From Ignavibacteriales bacterium (GTDB taxonomy: Bacteria > Bacteroidota > Ignavibacteria > Ignavibacteriales > Ignavibacteriaceae): DNA of 27,933 bases. Position numbers and translations under genes: made by a program. A model generated the notes under the pieces. The model saw only the letters and a list, made by a program, of their open reading frames with translations, ran no database searches and had not been told where the DNA came from. Shown here piece after piece: positions 1 through 12,290 of the stretch; position 1 is the first letter of the stretch, and each line of letters begins with the position of its first letter. The stretch spans positions 1 to 27,933 of the forward strand of contig JADJEI010000003.1 of assembly GCA_016709155.1 (NCBI GenBank), in the 5' to 3' direction.

Positions 1-2041
<2,041 letters not shown>

Positions 2042-2129
2042 CAAAATTTTTATACACAGATAAATTTGTGCTTTTGTTATTAGACTCAGTAAAACATTTG
2101 GATAATCCATTTGTTTTTACTCTACCATA

Positions 2130-2143
2130 CTTTCAAAGAACAT
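2130..2143 (-). promoter_or_regulatory. boxA-like antitermination element in 16S-23S spacer
   Basis: The minus strand reads ATGTTCTTTGAAAG here, an exact 14-base copy of the element in the 16S leader (4066-4079). It lies between tRNA-Ala and 23S. Placement in both leader and spacer, and similarity to the boxA core (TGTTCTTTGA form), suggest binding of NusB/NusE during rRNA transcription. The repeat is seen directly; the function is inferred. Confidence 0.65.
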
Positions 2144-2172
2144 TGTTCAAATAAAAAGAACAAAACTTGTTG

Positions 2173-2243
2173 TGGAGCTAATCGGGATCGAACCGATAAC
2201 CTCGCCTTGCAAGGGCGGCGCTCTCCAATTGAGCTATAGCCCC
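2173..2243 (-). tRNA. tRNA-Ala (anticodon TGC)
   Basis: The minus strand folds as a cloverleaf: acceptor GGGGCTA pairs with TAGCTCC plus discriminator A, the loop CTTGCAA gives anticodon TGC, and the T arm carries GGTTCGATCC. CCA is not encoded. The sequence is only 71 bases, against 73 expected. The 3' side of the anticodon stem appears one G short (GGCGA where GGCGG would pair with CCGCC), and the D loop is also one base short. This fits indel errors, though a natural short D loop is possible. It sits in the rRNA spacer as part of the operon transcript. Confidence 0.95.
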
Positions 2244-2294
2244 AAAATTAAATGATTTTGGGGATTGACCATATTAGAGCAGTTTCACCCGAAG

Positions 2295-2368
<74 letters not shown>

Positions 2369-2455
2369 AGGTTCTAAAGAGAACTAAAAGCCATAATAGG
2401 CTCGGGAAACAAAGAAGAGTGAGTGTGTTGCAGTCAGAAAACAGTTCTGATTACT

Positions 2456-3990
<1,535 letters not shown>

Positions 3991-4035
3991 GAGTTTAATT
4001 TTATGTAATCTTGGCTTTTGTTCGCTTATTGAAAC

Positions 4036-4057
4036 CGTTTAACTGACTGGTTAAACG
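4036..4057 (-). other. Leader hairpin upstream of 16S
   Basis: A perfect 8-bp inverted repeat, CGTTTAAC / GTTAAACG, with a 6-base loop lies between the boxA-like element and the 16S 5' end. Its place in the pre-rRNA leader suggests a role in processing or in shielding the leader. The structure is seen; the role is inferred. Confidence 0.5.
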
Positions 4058-4065
4058 CACTCACT

Positions 4066-4079
4066 CTTTCAAAGAACAT
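4066..4079 (-). promoter_or_regulatory. boxA-like antitermination element in rRNA leader
   Basis: The minus strand reads ATGTTCTTTGAAAG about 75 bases upstream of 16S, identical to the spacer copy at 2130-2143. In many bacteria boxA occurs in exactly these two places and recruits the NusB/NusE antitermination complex to rrn transcripts. Confidence 0.65.
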
Positions 4080-4097
4080 TTAATAAAAATTGGGTTA

Positions 4098-4128
4098 CAA
4101 ATGTAGGATATTACTCACTGAAAGTCAA
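4098..4128 (-). promoter_or_regulatory. rRNA operon promoter, Bacteroidota type
   Basis: On the minus strand there is a TTGACT box (4123-4128) and, 20 bases after its TTG, TACATTTG (4098-4105). The latter matches the Bacteroidota -7 consensus TAnnTTTG exactly, and the former supplies the TTG of the -33 element. Transcription would start near 4092, about 100 bases before mature 16S, giving a leader that contains boxA and the hairpin. No competing promoter is seen nearer to 16S. Confidence 0.7.
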
Positions 4129-4325
4129 TAAGTAATTAAATTTTATCATACATTAATGCTTCAAATTTTTAAGAACTATTATAAAATAGACTTACAAAAA
4201 TAGACTTTTGAATATTAAAGTCAAGTAGTTTTAAAATAAATCTTTCGATGAAGTTGTTTTCATTTTATAAATCGAGTTTTATATCCTAAAAGTTGTTAAC
4301 GTAAAATTTATGTTTTTGATTTAAT
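4129..4325. other. AT-rich intergenic region upstream of rRNA promoter
   Basis: No gene, RNA or strong hairpin is seen between the rRNA promoter and the stop of the acyl-CoA ligase. It is very AT-rich, which upstream of an rRNA promoter could act as an UP-type or curved element; this is only a suggestion. Confidence 0.4.
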
Positions 4326-6374
4326 TTAACACTTAACCCTTACATCCACAGCAAAGATTTTATTATCTGAGGTAATAAGTAAAGGATTCAAGTCCACTTC
4401 TGTTATTTCCGTGATTGACCATCATTTGAGCAAGATTTTTATCGCAGATTTTATTGCATCCATATCGGCTGGTTCTTCTCCTCGCACACCTTGAATTATT
4501 TTACCAATCTGTGTTGAGTTAATCATTTCATAAATGTCATTATCGGTTAAATAGGCAGAGCGCATTACTGTATCATCAATGTATTCAACATATTTACCGC
4601 CAGAGCCGAACATTATCATTGGACCGAAGCTTAAATCTCGAAATGCTCCGATTAATAGTTCAAACTTTGTTATCAAAAAGGTTGAATGAGAAATAAATTA
4701 ATCGGGATATTTTTTGAATGAAAATTCATTATCATTTTTTCCGCTGTTTTTATTAATTCTGACTTCGTCTTAATGTTTAATTCAACACCATTCAATTCAG
4801 TTTTATGGATTATTTTATCACCAATTGCTTTTATCACTATAGGGAAGTTAAAATCTTTATTCTTCAGGTCCTCAAAACTTAATATTTCATTGTTGATTAA
4901 TGGCAGCTTATAATACTCACACAATTCTGCTATCTCGCTATTGGATAAAAGCCTTCCCAGCTTTTTATTTAACTTAAAATTTTTTGTTCGAGCATCTTTT
5001 TTAATTCTACCATTATTTAATTTTTTATTTTGAAACTTTAACAAATTATTAATAACAACCGCCGGATCTTCGGGTCTCTTAAATAAAGGTCGCTTTGATT
5101 TTGATTCGGTTCGGTACTCCTGCCAAAATTCTGGTAACGGCATTACAACCTGAAAAATTGGTTTTTCAGATTTAATGTCATTGATCTCTTCAATAACTGA
5201 AAGGGCTTTAACCATTATTGGTTCAACAAAAACTGAAATTACCGTATCCACATTTTTATCCCTATAAGAATTTCGTTTACAGCTTTAAACTGTTCAGCGC
5301 TACCGCCTGGGAGTAAATCAACAGGATTATTTACACTCCCTTCACGATGAACGATATCCCTTAGCTTTCTTTTTGTTTCTGGGGATAGTTCCGCAAGTGC
5401 AAGATTGTTTTTTTCAAGTGTATCAACTGTTAGAATTGCTGGTCCCCCGGCATTCGTAACTACTGCAACACGATTTCCTCTCGGTGCTGGAAAATCTTCA
5501 AATCCTTTAGCACTGTTAAACATATCATTTAAATCATCCGCGCGAATAATTCCAAACTGAGTTAAGATTGCATCAACCACCTTGTCACTGCTGCCAAGAG
5601 CGCCTGTGTGTGATGAGGCGGCTTTATTCCACTCAAGTTCTCCCCCCTTAAGAACAATAACCGGTTTTATAATTTTATCTTCAATAAAATATTTAATGAA
5701 CTTCTCGCCATCAACAAAACTTTCTAAGTAATAAGTTATCACACTTACATCTTTACAGTTCTGCCAGTATTCTAAAAGATCATTTTCATTTATATCAGCT
5801 TTGTTACCAACGCTTATAAATTGTCCAAATCGAATATCAGTTTCGCGCAATGAATTTAGTACTGCGGCGCCAATGGCTCCACTTTGCGAACAAAAAGCCA
5901 TAGTCCCTTTTTGTGGTTCTTCAGCAACAAATGTTGCATTCATTTTAATTGATGGAAGCGCATTAATAATTCCCATACAATTTGGACCAACCATTCTTGC
6001 TTTGGATTCTCGTATAAATTTTAGAATTCTCTTCTCGGCTTCGCACCAGCCTCCCCTGTTTCTTTAAATCCAGCCGTAATAAGAATGATTGCCTCAATTT
6101 TTTTTCTGATTAGTTCTTTTAGTGTTTCTTCAACAAATTGTTTTGGCACCATTACAATTGCAAGATCAATTCGATAGTTTATATCTCTTATCGTTGGATA
6201 ACATCTGTAGCCAAGAATTTCCTCTGTTTTAGGATTTACAAGCGCAAGATCACCCGTATATCCATATTGTTTGACTGATTTTGTTAATTCGTAACCAAGG
6301 CTTTTAGGTTTTGAAGATGCACCCACGATGCAAATTGATTTAGGTTAGAAAAAAGAATCGAACAAACTGGACAT
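4326..6374 (-). CDS. Acetate/acyl-CoA ligase (ADP-forming), fused alpha-beta type, frameshifted
   Basis: This enzyme interconverts acyl-CoA, ADP and phosphate with free acid, CoA and ATP, a cytosolic substrate-level ATP step in acid-forming metabolism. The 2049-base span (about 683 residues) matches the fused family. Domain order is CoA-binding (start MSSLFDSFF, then SICIVGASS), succinyl-CoA-ligase-like (VGPNCMGI, CSQSGAIG, and SHTGALG carrying the phospho-His candidate), then C-terminal ATP-grasp (EITEVDLNPL near the end). The minus-strand reading breaks at about 6345 (in-frame TAA), 6030, 5250, 4675 and 4435; each break is bridged by a one-base change, for example TTTTT to TTTTTT at 4675. 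The ATG at 6374 follows AAAGGG. It could be a broken gene, but continuity of homology on both sides of every break favours sequence error. Confidence 0.85.
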
Positions 6375-6399
6375 ACATTTTCCCTTTATTTTTTATAAA

Positions 6400-6426
6400 C
6401 AAACTTAATAGAAACAATTAAATCAA
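6400..6426 (-). promoter_or_regulatory. Possible promoter of acyl-CoA ligase gene
   Basis: The minus strand has TAAGTTTG (6400-6407), an exact TAnnTTTG -7 box, with a TTG 16 bases upstream (6424-6426). It is about 26 bases from the ATG. The spacing is slightly short for Bacteroidota promoters and the region is AT-rich, so a chance match is possible. Confidence 0.4.
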
Positions 6427-6542
6427 TTATAATTAACCACTAAAAAATATTTTTAACCTTTCCTACAGAATTATTTTTTACTCATAGTAACTATTTTAAT
6501 ATTTCGTTAGTCTTAATTAAAAACAAAGAATCGTCAACAATT

Positions 6543-8729
6543 ATGAATTTTTTTTCAGTCTTACTGGTTTTCATTTTCATCTATTCATTTTCAAAAGCAC
6601 AAATTGTTACTCCAAATTTAGACAAAGCAGTAAACCTTCACACAGTTGATGAAGATATATTAATTGATGGGGTGATTGATCCAATTTGGGGTCAAGCCGA
6701 TTCGGCAATCAACTTTTTTCAGTTGCAGCCATACTTCAACCAAACTCCTTCGGTTAAAACTGTAGCCAAGGTTCTAACGACAAATGATGCACTATATTGT
6801 TTGATGATTTGTTTCGAAGAGTTGGGAAAAATTCAACAAACAACAGGTATGCTTGACCAATTCAGCGGAGATATTGTATCTATAATGCTCGACACATTTG
6901 GAGATAATAAAACCGCATATAAATTTGCTGTTACTGCTTCAGGTGGACGAGCAGATTCCCGGCTGCTCGATGATGCAAGAAATCGCGACTATAGCTGGGA
7001 TGGTATCTGGTTCGCCGAATCAAAAATTTATGATTGGGGCTATGTTGTTGAAATTCAAATTCCTTACAAATCTATACAGTATGATGAAACTTTAACTGAA
7101 TGGGGTATAGATTTCGACCGCTGGTTCGGTTACAATTCTGAAGATATATACTGGTGTGAGTACGAACAGAATGAAGGTCAAAGAATTTCCAAGTTTGGAA
7201 CTCTGCTTCTAAACGATTTTAAACCTCAGGTAAAAGGATTAAATCTTGAAATTTATCCTGTTGCAATTGGGAAGCTAAATTATATTGGAAATGAAAATAC
7301 GATTTCGATCCTGATATAGGGCTTGATGTACTTTATAATCCATCACAAAAATTAAAATTTTTATTAACTGTCAATCCTGATTTTGCACAGATTGAAGCTG
7401 ATCCGTTTACATTTAATATTTCCCGGTATGAAACTTTTTTAGCGAGCGCCGACCTTTTTTTTACCGAAGGCAGTGAAGTTTTCAATGCATCCGGAAGACA
7501 AAATAACACCGGTTTCTACCGCCCCTCGAACTTTTTATTCGAGACGAATAGGCAAAAAAACTTCCGGGGGAAAGAGGTGCCTTTAACCTTTGGCACAAAA
7601 GCGTTTGGACGGTTTGGTGATTGGGAGTACGGCGGGTTTGTTTCAATGACAGGCGAAACGGATTATTCAATTGAAGGACAAAACATTACCGAACCAAAGT
7701 CAATATTTGGTTCGGCAAGAATCAAAAAACAAATTTTTCAAAACTCAACAATTGGAGTTTTATTTGTTGGGAAAAAGAATCAAGATAATATCTATGGAGT
7801 TATTGATATTGACGGCGCATTCAGAGAATCGACCTGGCAGCTTGCCTATCAACGCCCGATCCATTAAAAATGATCAAGGGTGATTTTGCCGGCTCTGCGG
7901 GATTTACAATGTTTGGTGAAAATTGGTTGAACCTTGCTCGTATTCGGTACGTTGGAAATAACTTTGATATTAATGAAGTCGGTTTTGTGCCCTGGCAAGG
8001 ACGACTGAATTCGCTGGCATCTCAGGTCCATCGTGGTATTTTGATGATGGTTACATTAGACAAATACTTCTTTATGGCGGTATCGCAGGAAACTACGAAA
8101 AAATAGACGCATACACTGATTTGCAGGCTGTTATAGGATTCAATATGCAGCTTCGAGACAACTGGGGATATGAAATAACTTTCGGGAAAGGTAAAACTAA
8201 AGATGCTGGAAAAACTTTTTCATCTTACGATTTAAATATTAGCAGCTGGTATAATATTTCACCTGTGTGGAATGGGAATCTGTGGGGGGGATATTCAAAA
8301 ACCTATAACTTCTCACGTGATTATCTCGCCTTCTATGCTTTCACCGGAGCTTCGATAGCCTGGGACGCTTTAAATGTTTTGAACCTCGGTTCGGATATTA
8401 ATGTTTATGTTGAAGGCAATCCAGAAGGGTTGGTGGAAGATGTTACTTACAATATGCGCCCTTATGCAGCTCTAACCCCATTTAACAATTTTAGTTTGAG
8501 GATTTATGTTGATAACGTTTATGTAAGATCAACAGATAAATTAGAAAGTATAATTTTCGGTTTGTTATTCTCTTATAATTTTTCACCTAAAAGTTGGATT
8601 TATTTTGCATTTAATGAATTTAGAGATCGAAGCCTCCAATTCGACATTCAGGGAAATTCTCTTCCCTTAAAATTGCATGTAACAGATAGAGCAGCAGTAA
8701 TTAAAATAAAATACCTTTATTACTTTTAA
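6543..8729 (+). CDS. DUF5916 outer-membrane protein with N-terminal CBM9-like domain, frameshifted
   Basis: The N-terminus is a signal peptide (MNFFSVLLVFIFIYSFSKAQ), followed by a carbohydrate-binding family-9-like beta domain (about residues 30-230, with IDGVIDPIWGQAD). The C-terminal part is a DUF5916 region, predicted to be a large outer-membrane beta barrel. Family hallmarks are VNPDFAQIEADPF, FFTEGSEVF, GRQNNTGFYRP and, after correcting homopolymers near 7550, FYSRRIGKKLPGGKEVPL. Function is unknown; surface carbohydrate or protein handling is often suggested. The plus-strand reading shifts near 7300, 7520-7570, 7865 and 8030-8110. The downstream segments continue the same barrel to the stop at 8729, so one gene of about 728 residues is likely. 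It is divergent from the acyl-CoA ligase and ends before a strong hairpin. Confidence 0.8.
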
Positions 8730-8755
8730 TTTTTTCTCATTTACCTCAACACATA

Positions 8756-8792
8756 AAATTCCTTAGAATCATTTTTCTATTCTAAGGAATTT
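8756..8792 (+). terminator. Hairpin terminator after DUF5916 gene
   Basis: A perfect 14-bp stem, AAATTCCTTAGAAT / ATTCTAAGGAATTT, with a 9-base loop lies 26 bases after the stop and is followed by a T-rich stretch (TTTCTATTTT). It separates the DUF5916 gene from the NUDIX gene. The stem is AT-rich, so it may be moderately efficient. Confidence 0.75.
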
Positions 8793-8839
8793 CTATTTTA
8801 AAGAGTAAATTTTTAATTACTAAGAAGTCTTCTTTTATA

Positions 8840-9499
8840 ATGAATATCAATATGAGTAACAAAAATAATTCAGACGAAAAGAACTTACCACCTTGGTTAA
8901 AATGGGCTAGAGAAATTCAGACACTTTCTCAAACAGGGCTTGCATTTGCACAAACGAAATATGAAACGGAGCGATACAATCGTTTAACAGAAATAGCCGC
9001 TGAAATTATTTCGCTCCATTGCGAAGCTGAATCTACCGAATTAGCAAAAATATTTCTATCACATCCGGGTTATGCAACTCCTAAAATTGATGTTCGTGCT
9101 GCTGTGATTAACCAAAATCGAATACTATTAGTGCAGGAACGAGCGGATAATTGTTGGGCGATGCCCGGCGGCTGGGCTGATGTTGGTGATTTACCTTCCG
9201 AAGTTGCAATCAGGGAGACAAAAGAAGAAAGTGGATTTGATGTACAGCCAAAAAAAATAATTGGCGTGTTCGATGCAAATAGATCGGGCAGACCATTGGA
9301 ATTTTTTCATGCATTCAAAATTATTTTTTTGTGCGAATTGATCGGTGGAGAGGCGACAGACAGCGAGGAAACTCTTGAAGCAAAATTTTTTCCATTCGAT
9401 AACCTTCCCCCCTTTTCACAAAATCGAACTAATCACAAACACATTGATGAATTATTAAAACATTTATCTAATCCGAACAGAATGACTTTTTTCGACTAA
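8840..9499 (+). CDS. NUDIX hydrolase with N-terminal NUDIX_N domain
   Basis: A 219-residue intact protein. Residues about 10-70 (PPWLKWAREIQTLSQTGLAF) match the helical NUDIX_N domain found on enzymes that hydrolyse ADP-ribose or other X-linked nucleoside diphosphates. The catalytic box follows (PGGWADVGDLPSEVAIRE, then TKEESGF) with the metal-binding RExxEES core. The early Glu of the usual G-x5-E is Asp here, as in some relatives. It probably clears or recycles nucleotide diphosphates in the cytoplasm; the substrate cannot be read from sequence. The ATG at 8840 was chosen, with a second in-frame ATG at 8852 as the alternative. It stands alone, convergent with the Fe-S gene downstream, and ends 15 bases from it. 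Confidence 0.9.
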   Translation: MNINMSNKNNSDEKNLPPWLKWAREIQTLSQTGLAFAQTKYETERYNRLTEIAAEIISLHCEAESTELAKIFLSHPGYATPKIDVRAAVINQNRILLVQERADNCWAMPGGWADVGDLPSEVAIRETKEESGFDVQPKKIIGVFDANRSGRPLEFFHAFKIIFLCELIGGEATDSEETLEAKFFPFDNLPPFSQNRTNHKHIDELLKHLSNPNRMTFFD

Positions 9500-9514
9500 C
9501 TCTAACCTTGAAAA

Positions 9515-9922
9515 TTATTTTTTTGTGTGTGCCGTCGCAAAATGGTTTGCTTGCGGATCCCCACATCGGCAAAGTGAAACACTGCCTCTTGACTTCACTT
9601 TATTTCCACGAGAGTCAAATATGTCAAAATTTCCCTTAATATTTATTGGACCATTTTCTGAAACTACAATTTGAATTGCATCCCCCCGCTTTAATTCGCT
9701 TTCTGACTTTAATACCTCTTTGACAGTTAATGCACCTGACGGACATTTATTGACAGTTTCCAAAATTTGATCTGTGCTTGCACCAAAAATATTTATCCAC
9801 GGTGATTGAGTTGAGTTAAAAACTTTTGGCAGCCCATGAATGCAATTAGCGGAATGCTGGCATTTTGATGCTTGCCACAATATCGTTATTTCTCCATTTG
9901 AGTACTCTTTTTTTATATCCAT
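9515..9922 (-). CDS. Fe-S protein: divergent mono-cluster domain plus CDGSH zinc-finger-like domain
   Basis: Residues about 1-65 form a Fer4_19-type mono-cluster domain (CQHSANCIHGLPKVF and NKCPSGAL, with three conserved Cys). The C-terminus is a CDGSH 2Fe-2S domain. As read it ends LCRCGDPQANHFATAHTKK and lacks the third Cys. Adding one G to the GGGG run near 9563 gives CRCGGSASKPFCDGTHKK, a perfect CDGSH motif, so the deviation is a one-base deletion compensated by an extra A just before the stop. The protein is probably a small redox or cluster-transfer protein; its partner is unknown. The start at 9922 (MDIKKEYSNGEI) is chosen because family members begin there; an in-frame ATG at 9970 adds 16 residues. 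It lies downstream of the Myb-like gene on the same strand. Confidence 0.85.
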   Translation of the reverse strand: MDIKKEYSNGEITILWQASKCQHSANCIHGLPKVFNSTQSPWINIFGASTDQILETVNKCPSGALTVKEVLKSESELKRGDAIQIVVSENGPINIKGNFDIFDSRGNKVKSRGSVSLCRCGDPQANHFATAHTKK

Positions 9923-10063
9923 TTGTTTGTTAAAATTTAAGATCGTGCTATTATCTGCTATGTCAGGCATTCATTTTTTAATTTGGAAATATTGTTTTTT
10001 TATTGAAAAGAACATTAGCATTTTTTCAGTTATAATCACAGAAATGCATTTTAATTTTACAAA

Positions 10064-10957
10064 TTACATGCTAGAGATTTTTCTTTTCTTTGTAAGCCCT
10101 AATTTAATGGCGACTGCGCTAACAGCTTGTGTACTTCGATTAACTTTGCCGGCTAATTCCTGAAGTGGAATTCGTCCGTAATTTTCTCTCATAATTTGAA
10201 ATTCCTCTTCAGTCCAGGGACGACTTCTGCCCGCACTAACTCCGAGCGGCCCAACTATTGTGATAATTGCATTTATGCTTCGACCTAATTGGCGTGCAAT
10301 TTCTTTGGTAGGGATTTTTATAATTACGTATTACAAAATCCTGATCCTCTTTTGTCCATGAGTCTGCCTTTATCCCGCAGCTTCAACCCCTGCCTATTTG
10401 CTTGATGAGACACCGCACTATGAGTGCCCAAGTTCCGAAGCAATTTCTCCATACGACTTTGTTTGATAGTTCTGCTTCAAATAATCAATTTCTTCCTTAG
10501 TCCATTCATGATCATGTCTTGGTCTGTTTATTCCAAGCACTTGCGCCTGTAATAGAACCGCGTATTTAGATCTATTCAATTTTTCCGAAATAGACTCAAG
10601 TGCATTTTTTCTATCCGAATATAATTCACGTAAAATATTTTTTTCTTCCTCTGTCCACGATGGTGATTTTACTGCACTCAGGTTTAAAAATTTTGCTCTG
10701 TTCATAATTGAAGGAATACTTCGACGAAGAGTATGAGAAATGGATAAATTTTTCCGATCGGCGTAATGCCTTATTAAATAATTGTCCTCCCATTTTTCCC
10801 AAGGTCGCACTTTACTAAACCGAATACCAAGTTTTGCCGCCTTTGCCATAACATTATCGGGTTTTCTGCCTAATAATTTTGCCACGGGTTTTGCACCTTT
10901 TTTACTATATAATCTTTTAAGGATTTTTATTTCTTCTTCCGACCATTTATTGAGCAT
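10064..10957 (-). CDS. Protein of six tandem SANT/Myb-like (GcrA-like HTH) repeats, frameshifted
   Basis: After bridging shifts near 10417, 10360 and 10325 the minus strand encodes about 298 residues made almost entirely of six repeats of about 45 residues. Each has the form W(S/T)xEE..IL...Y......IA..L.RS..AV...A..LGL. Repeat starts are KWSEEEIKIL, PWEKWEDNYL, SWTEEEKNIL, EWTKEEIDYL, SWTKEDQDFV and PWTEEEFQIM; the last ends in KLGLTKKRKISSM. This is the pattern of Myb/SANT or GcrA-type trihelical DNA-binding units, so it is probably a DNA-binding protein contacting an extended site. No other domain is present. The target and role are unknown. The upstream region (10958-11360) has no gene. 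The shifts look like indel errors because the repeat periodicity is kept through them. Confidence 0.75.
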
Positions 10958-11362
10958 TAGTGAGTTCCCTGAAATGTTTGAATGCTATTTATTTGTTTAT
11001 TGGCTAATTTTTTATGATGAATTTATAGGTTTGAATTCGACTTAGATTTGAAAACGTCTATTTGATTTTGTTTAATTTTTTTTATTCTAATATTCCTAAA
11101 ACATCTAACTCATTAACGTTTTAGTAGAATAACTTAAGTACTTTGCAAATATAGAATGAATAATCATAAAAAGGAAAGCCTCTTTAATTAACTATTTTAC
11201 CTATCAATTGCGATCTAAAATTATTTTCTATTTCGTTTTGCAGCGGCATTATATGTTTGTTGTTTTCAAATTATATGAAGAAAAGTATTTGGAGTTGTTA
11301 GAAAAAAGACGAACAACATTAAAATTGTAGAGACGCATCGAAATGCATCTTTGCTTAAAAAA
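10958..11362. other. AT-rich intergenic region with small palindrome
   Basis: About 400 bases with no convincing gene or RNA on either strand. The only structure seen is an imperfect hairpin at 11332-11349 (GACGCAT CGAA ATGCATC), next to the proS-like tail at 11363. It resembles dispersed palindromes with GACGCAT cores and could also serve as a weak terminator for the BRO gene on the minus strand. Confidence 0.4.
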
Positions 11363-11419
11363 TTATCCCAACAACTCCCTAACCTGACTTATCACATTAC
11401 TCAAATCAACAGAAAAGCG
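11363..11419 (-). pseudogene. Second copy of the proS 3' end (57 bases)
   Basis: The minus strand encodes RFSVDLSNVISQVRELLG followed by TAA, aligning without gaps to the last 18 residues of ProS at 12291-12347 (RFDVELSKLINKVKELLG, TAA). The DNA is about 75 percent identical over 57 bases, and 20 of the last 21 bases match. It lies just beyond the BRO gene. Removing one A from the A7 run near 11455 would fuse it in frame to the BRO protein. It is either a displaced proS tail left by insertion of the BRO segment or a natural BRO C-terminus. Confidence 0.55.
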
Positions 11420-11444
11420 TTGTGCTGTATTAACATCGAATATT

Positions 11445-12275
11445 CTAATTTGATATTTTTTTGCTCTCAGGATTTTTTAGAAAATTCTTTGGAGAAACAA
11501 CAGAATGTCCAAGTTTTTTCTCTAATTGTTTTCTTGCATCGCCAGCGATTTTTCCTCCGGCTTTTGCATCAGATTTTAATTTTGGAACTCCTTTTGAATC
11601 TTCTGTACGATGTATCTCTGTAGTTGATCGTTCACCAAGCATTGTAAAAATAAGTTCAAAGTCATCCATGTGATCACGAAGATTTTCTCTTTTCAATTTC
11701 TTTAGTTTTTTATATTGGGCGGGCGTTACTCCAAATGTGGCTTTAGATATTTCTGCTGTTAAAATTTCATAGTCTTTATTTTCTTTTGCTCCACGCTTTT
11801 GCCATTCATCAGTTAATTCTTCGCGAATTGCAATGCCGCGCATTCTTTTTTCAATCCAATCTTCAGAGTATCCTTTAAGTTTGTAAAGCATTCTTGTTCT
11901 TTTAGATGCTAATTCAGGATTCTCAATTTCCTGAACTCTTTCATATCCAACCTTTGCCAGCCATCTTTTGAATGGCTCAGCTTTAGGGGATGGAATTGAT
12001 TGGATTATTCGAAAAATTCCTTCTGTATTTGCACAATCTGTTGTCCTCATTTTTCCATCAGATGCTTTTAATTTCAACTGTCGACAAATTGTCGACAGTT
12101 CAATTTCATCTTCATCTTTGACTCGTAATTTCATTTTGAACCAATAATCTCTTGGGTTAAGGCTATCAGTTAACGCAAGGATTACATCAACAACAGAAAA
12201 CCACCATTCGTTATTATAAAAGGTTTTTCTGATTTGCTGATTCTTAAAGATTACAATTTTTGTTTCGTCCATCAT
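11445..12275 (-). CDS. BRO-N domain protein (antirepressor-like)
   Basis: The N-terminal 100 residues (IVIFKNQQIRKTFYNNEWWF, then SVVDVILALTDS) match the BRO-N domain of phage and baculovirus antirepressor-like proteins, which bind nucleic acid. The C-terminal part (AGGKIAGDARKQLEKKLGH, VVSPKNF) is a lysine-rich conserved tail found in chromosomal relatives. The ORF can be read from a TTG at 12284, but GGGAG precedes ATGATG, so ATG at 12275 or 12272 is preferred. The gene begins only about 15 bases after proS, and its Shine-Dalgarno sits just beyond the proS stop, so it is probably co-transcribed. The stop at 11445 follows an A7 run; a one-base correction would extend it to 11363. No phage structural genes are present. 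Confidence 0.8.
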   Translation of the reverse strand: MMDETKIVIFKNQQIRKTFYNNEWWFSVVDVILALTDSLNPRDYWFKMKLRVKDEDEIELSTICRQLKLKASDGKMRTTDCANTEGIFRIIQSIPSPKAEPFKRWLAKVGYERVQEIENPELASKRTRMLYKLKGYSEDWIEKRMRGIAIREELTDEWQKRGAKENKDYEILTAEISKATFGVTPAQYKKLKKLKRENLRDHMDDFELIFTMLGERSTTEIHRTEDSKGVPKLKSDAKAGGKIAGDARKQLEKKLGHSVVSPKNFLKNPESKKISN

Positions 12276-12290
12276 TACTCCCAAGTATTA

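Noticed and set aside
4326..6374. In-frame TGA near 4435 as recoded Trp, Gly or selenocysteine
   Set aside because: TGA serves as a stop in neighbouring genes (for example the pyrophosphatase), no SECIS-like hairpin is seen, and the region is explained by nearby one-base indels.
6426..6542. Plus-strand promoter for the DUF5916 gene
   Set aside because: The region is AT-rich but no TAnnTTTG box with a suitably spaced TTG was found.
7482..7670. Minus-strand 62-residue ORF over the DUF5916 gene
   Set aside because: It is antisense to the conserved GRQNNTGFYRP and YSRRIGKK region of the plus-strand gene; a shadow.
11445..12275. Prophage remnant around the BRO gene
   Set aside because: No integrase, capsid, terminase or lysis gene is present; only the BRO gene and a proS-like tail repeat are seen, so a full prophage is not supported.
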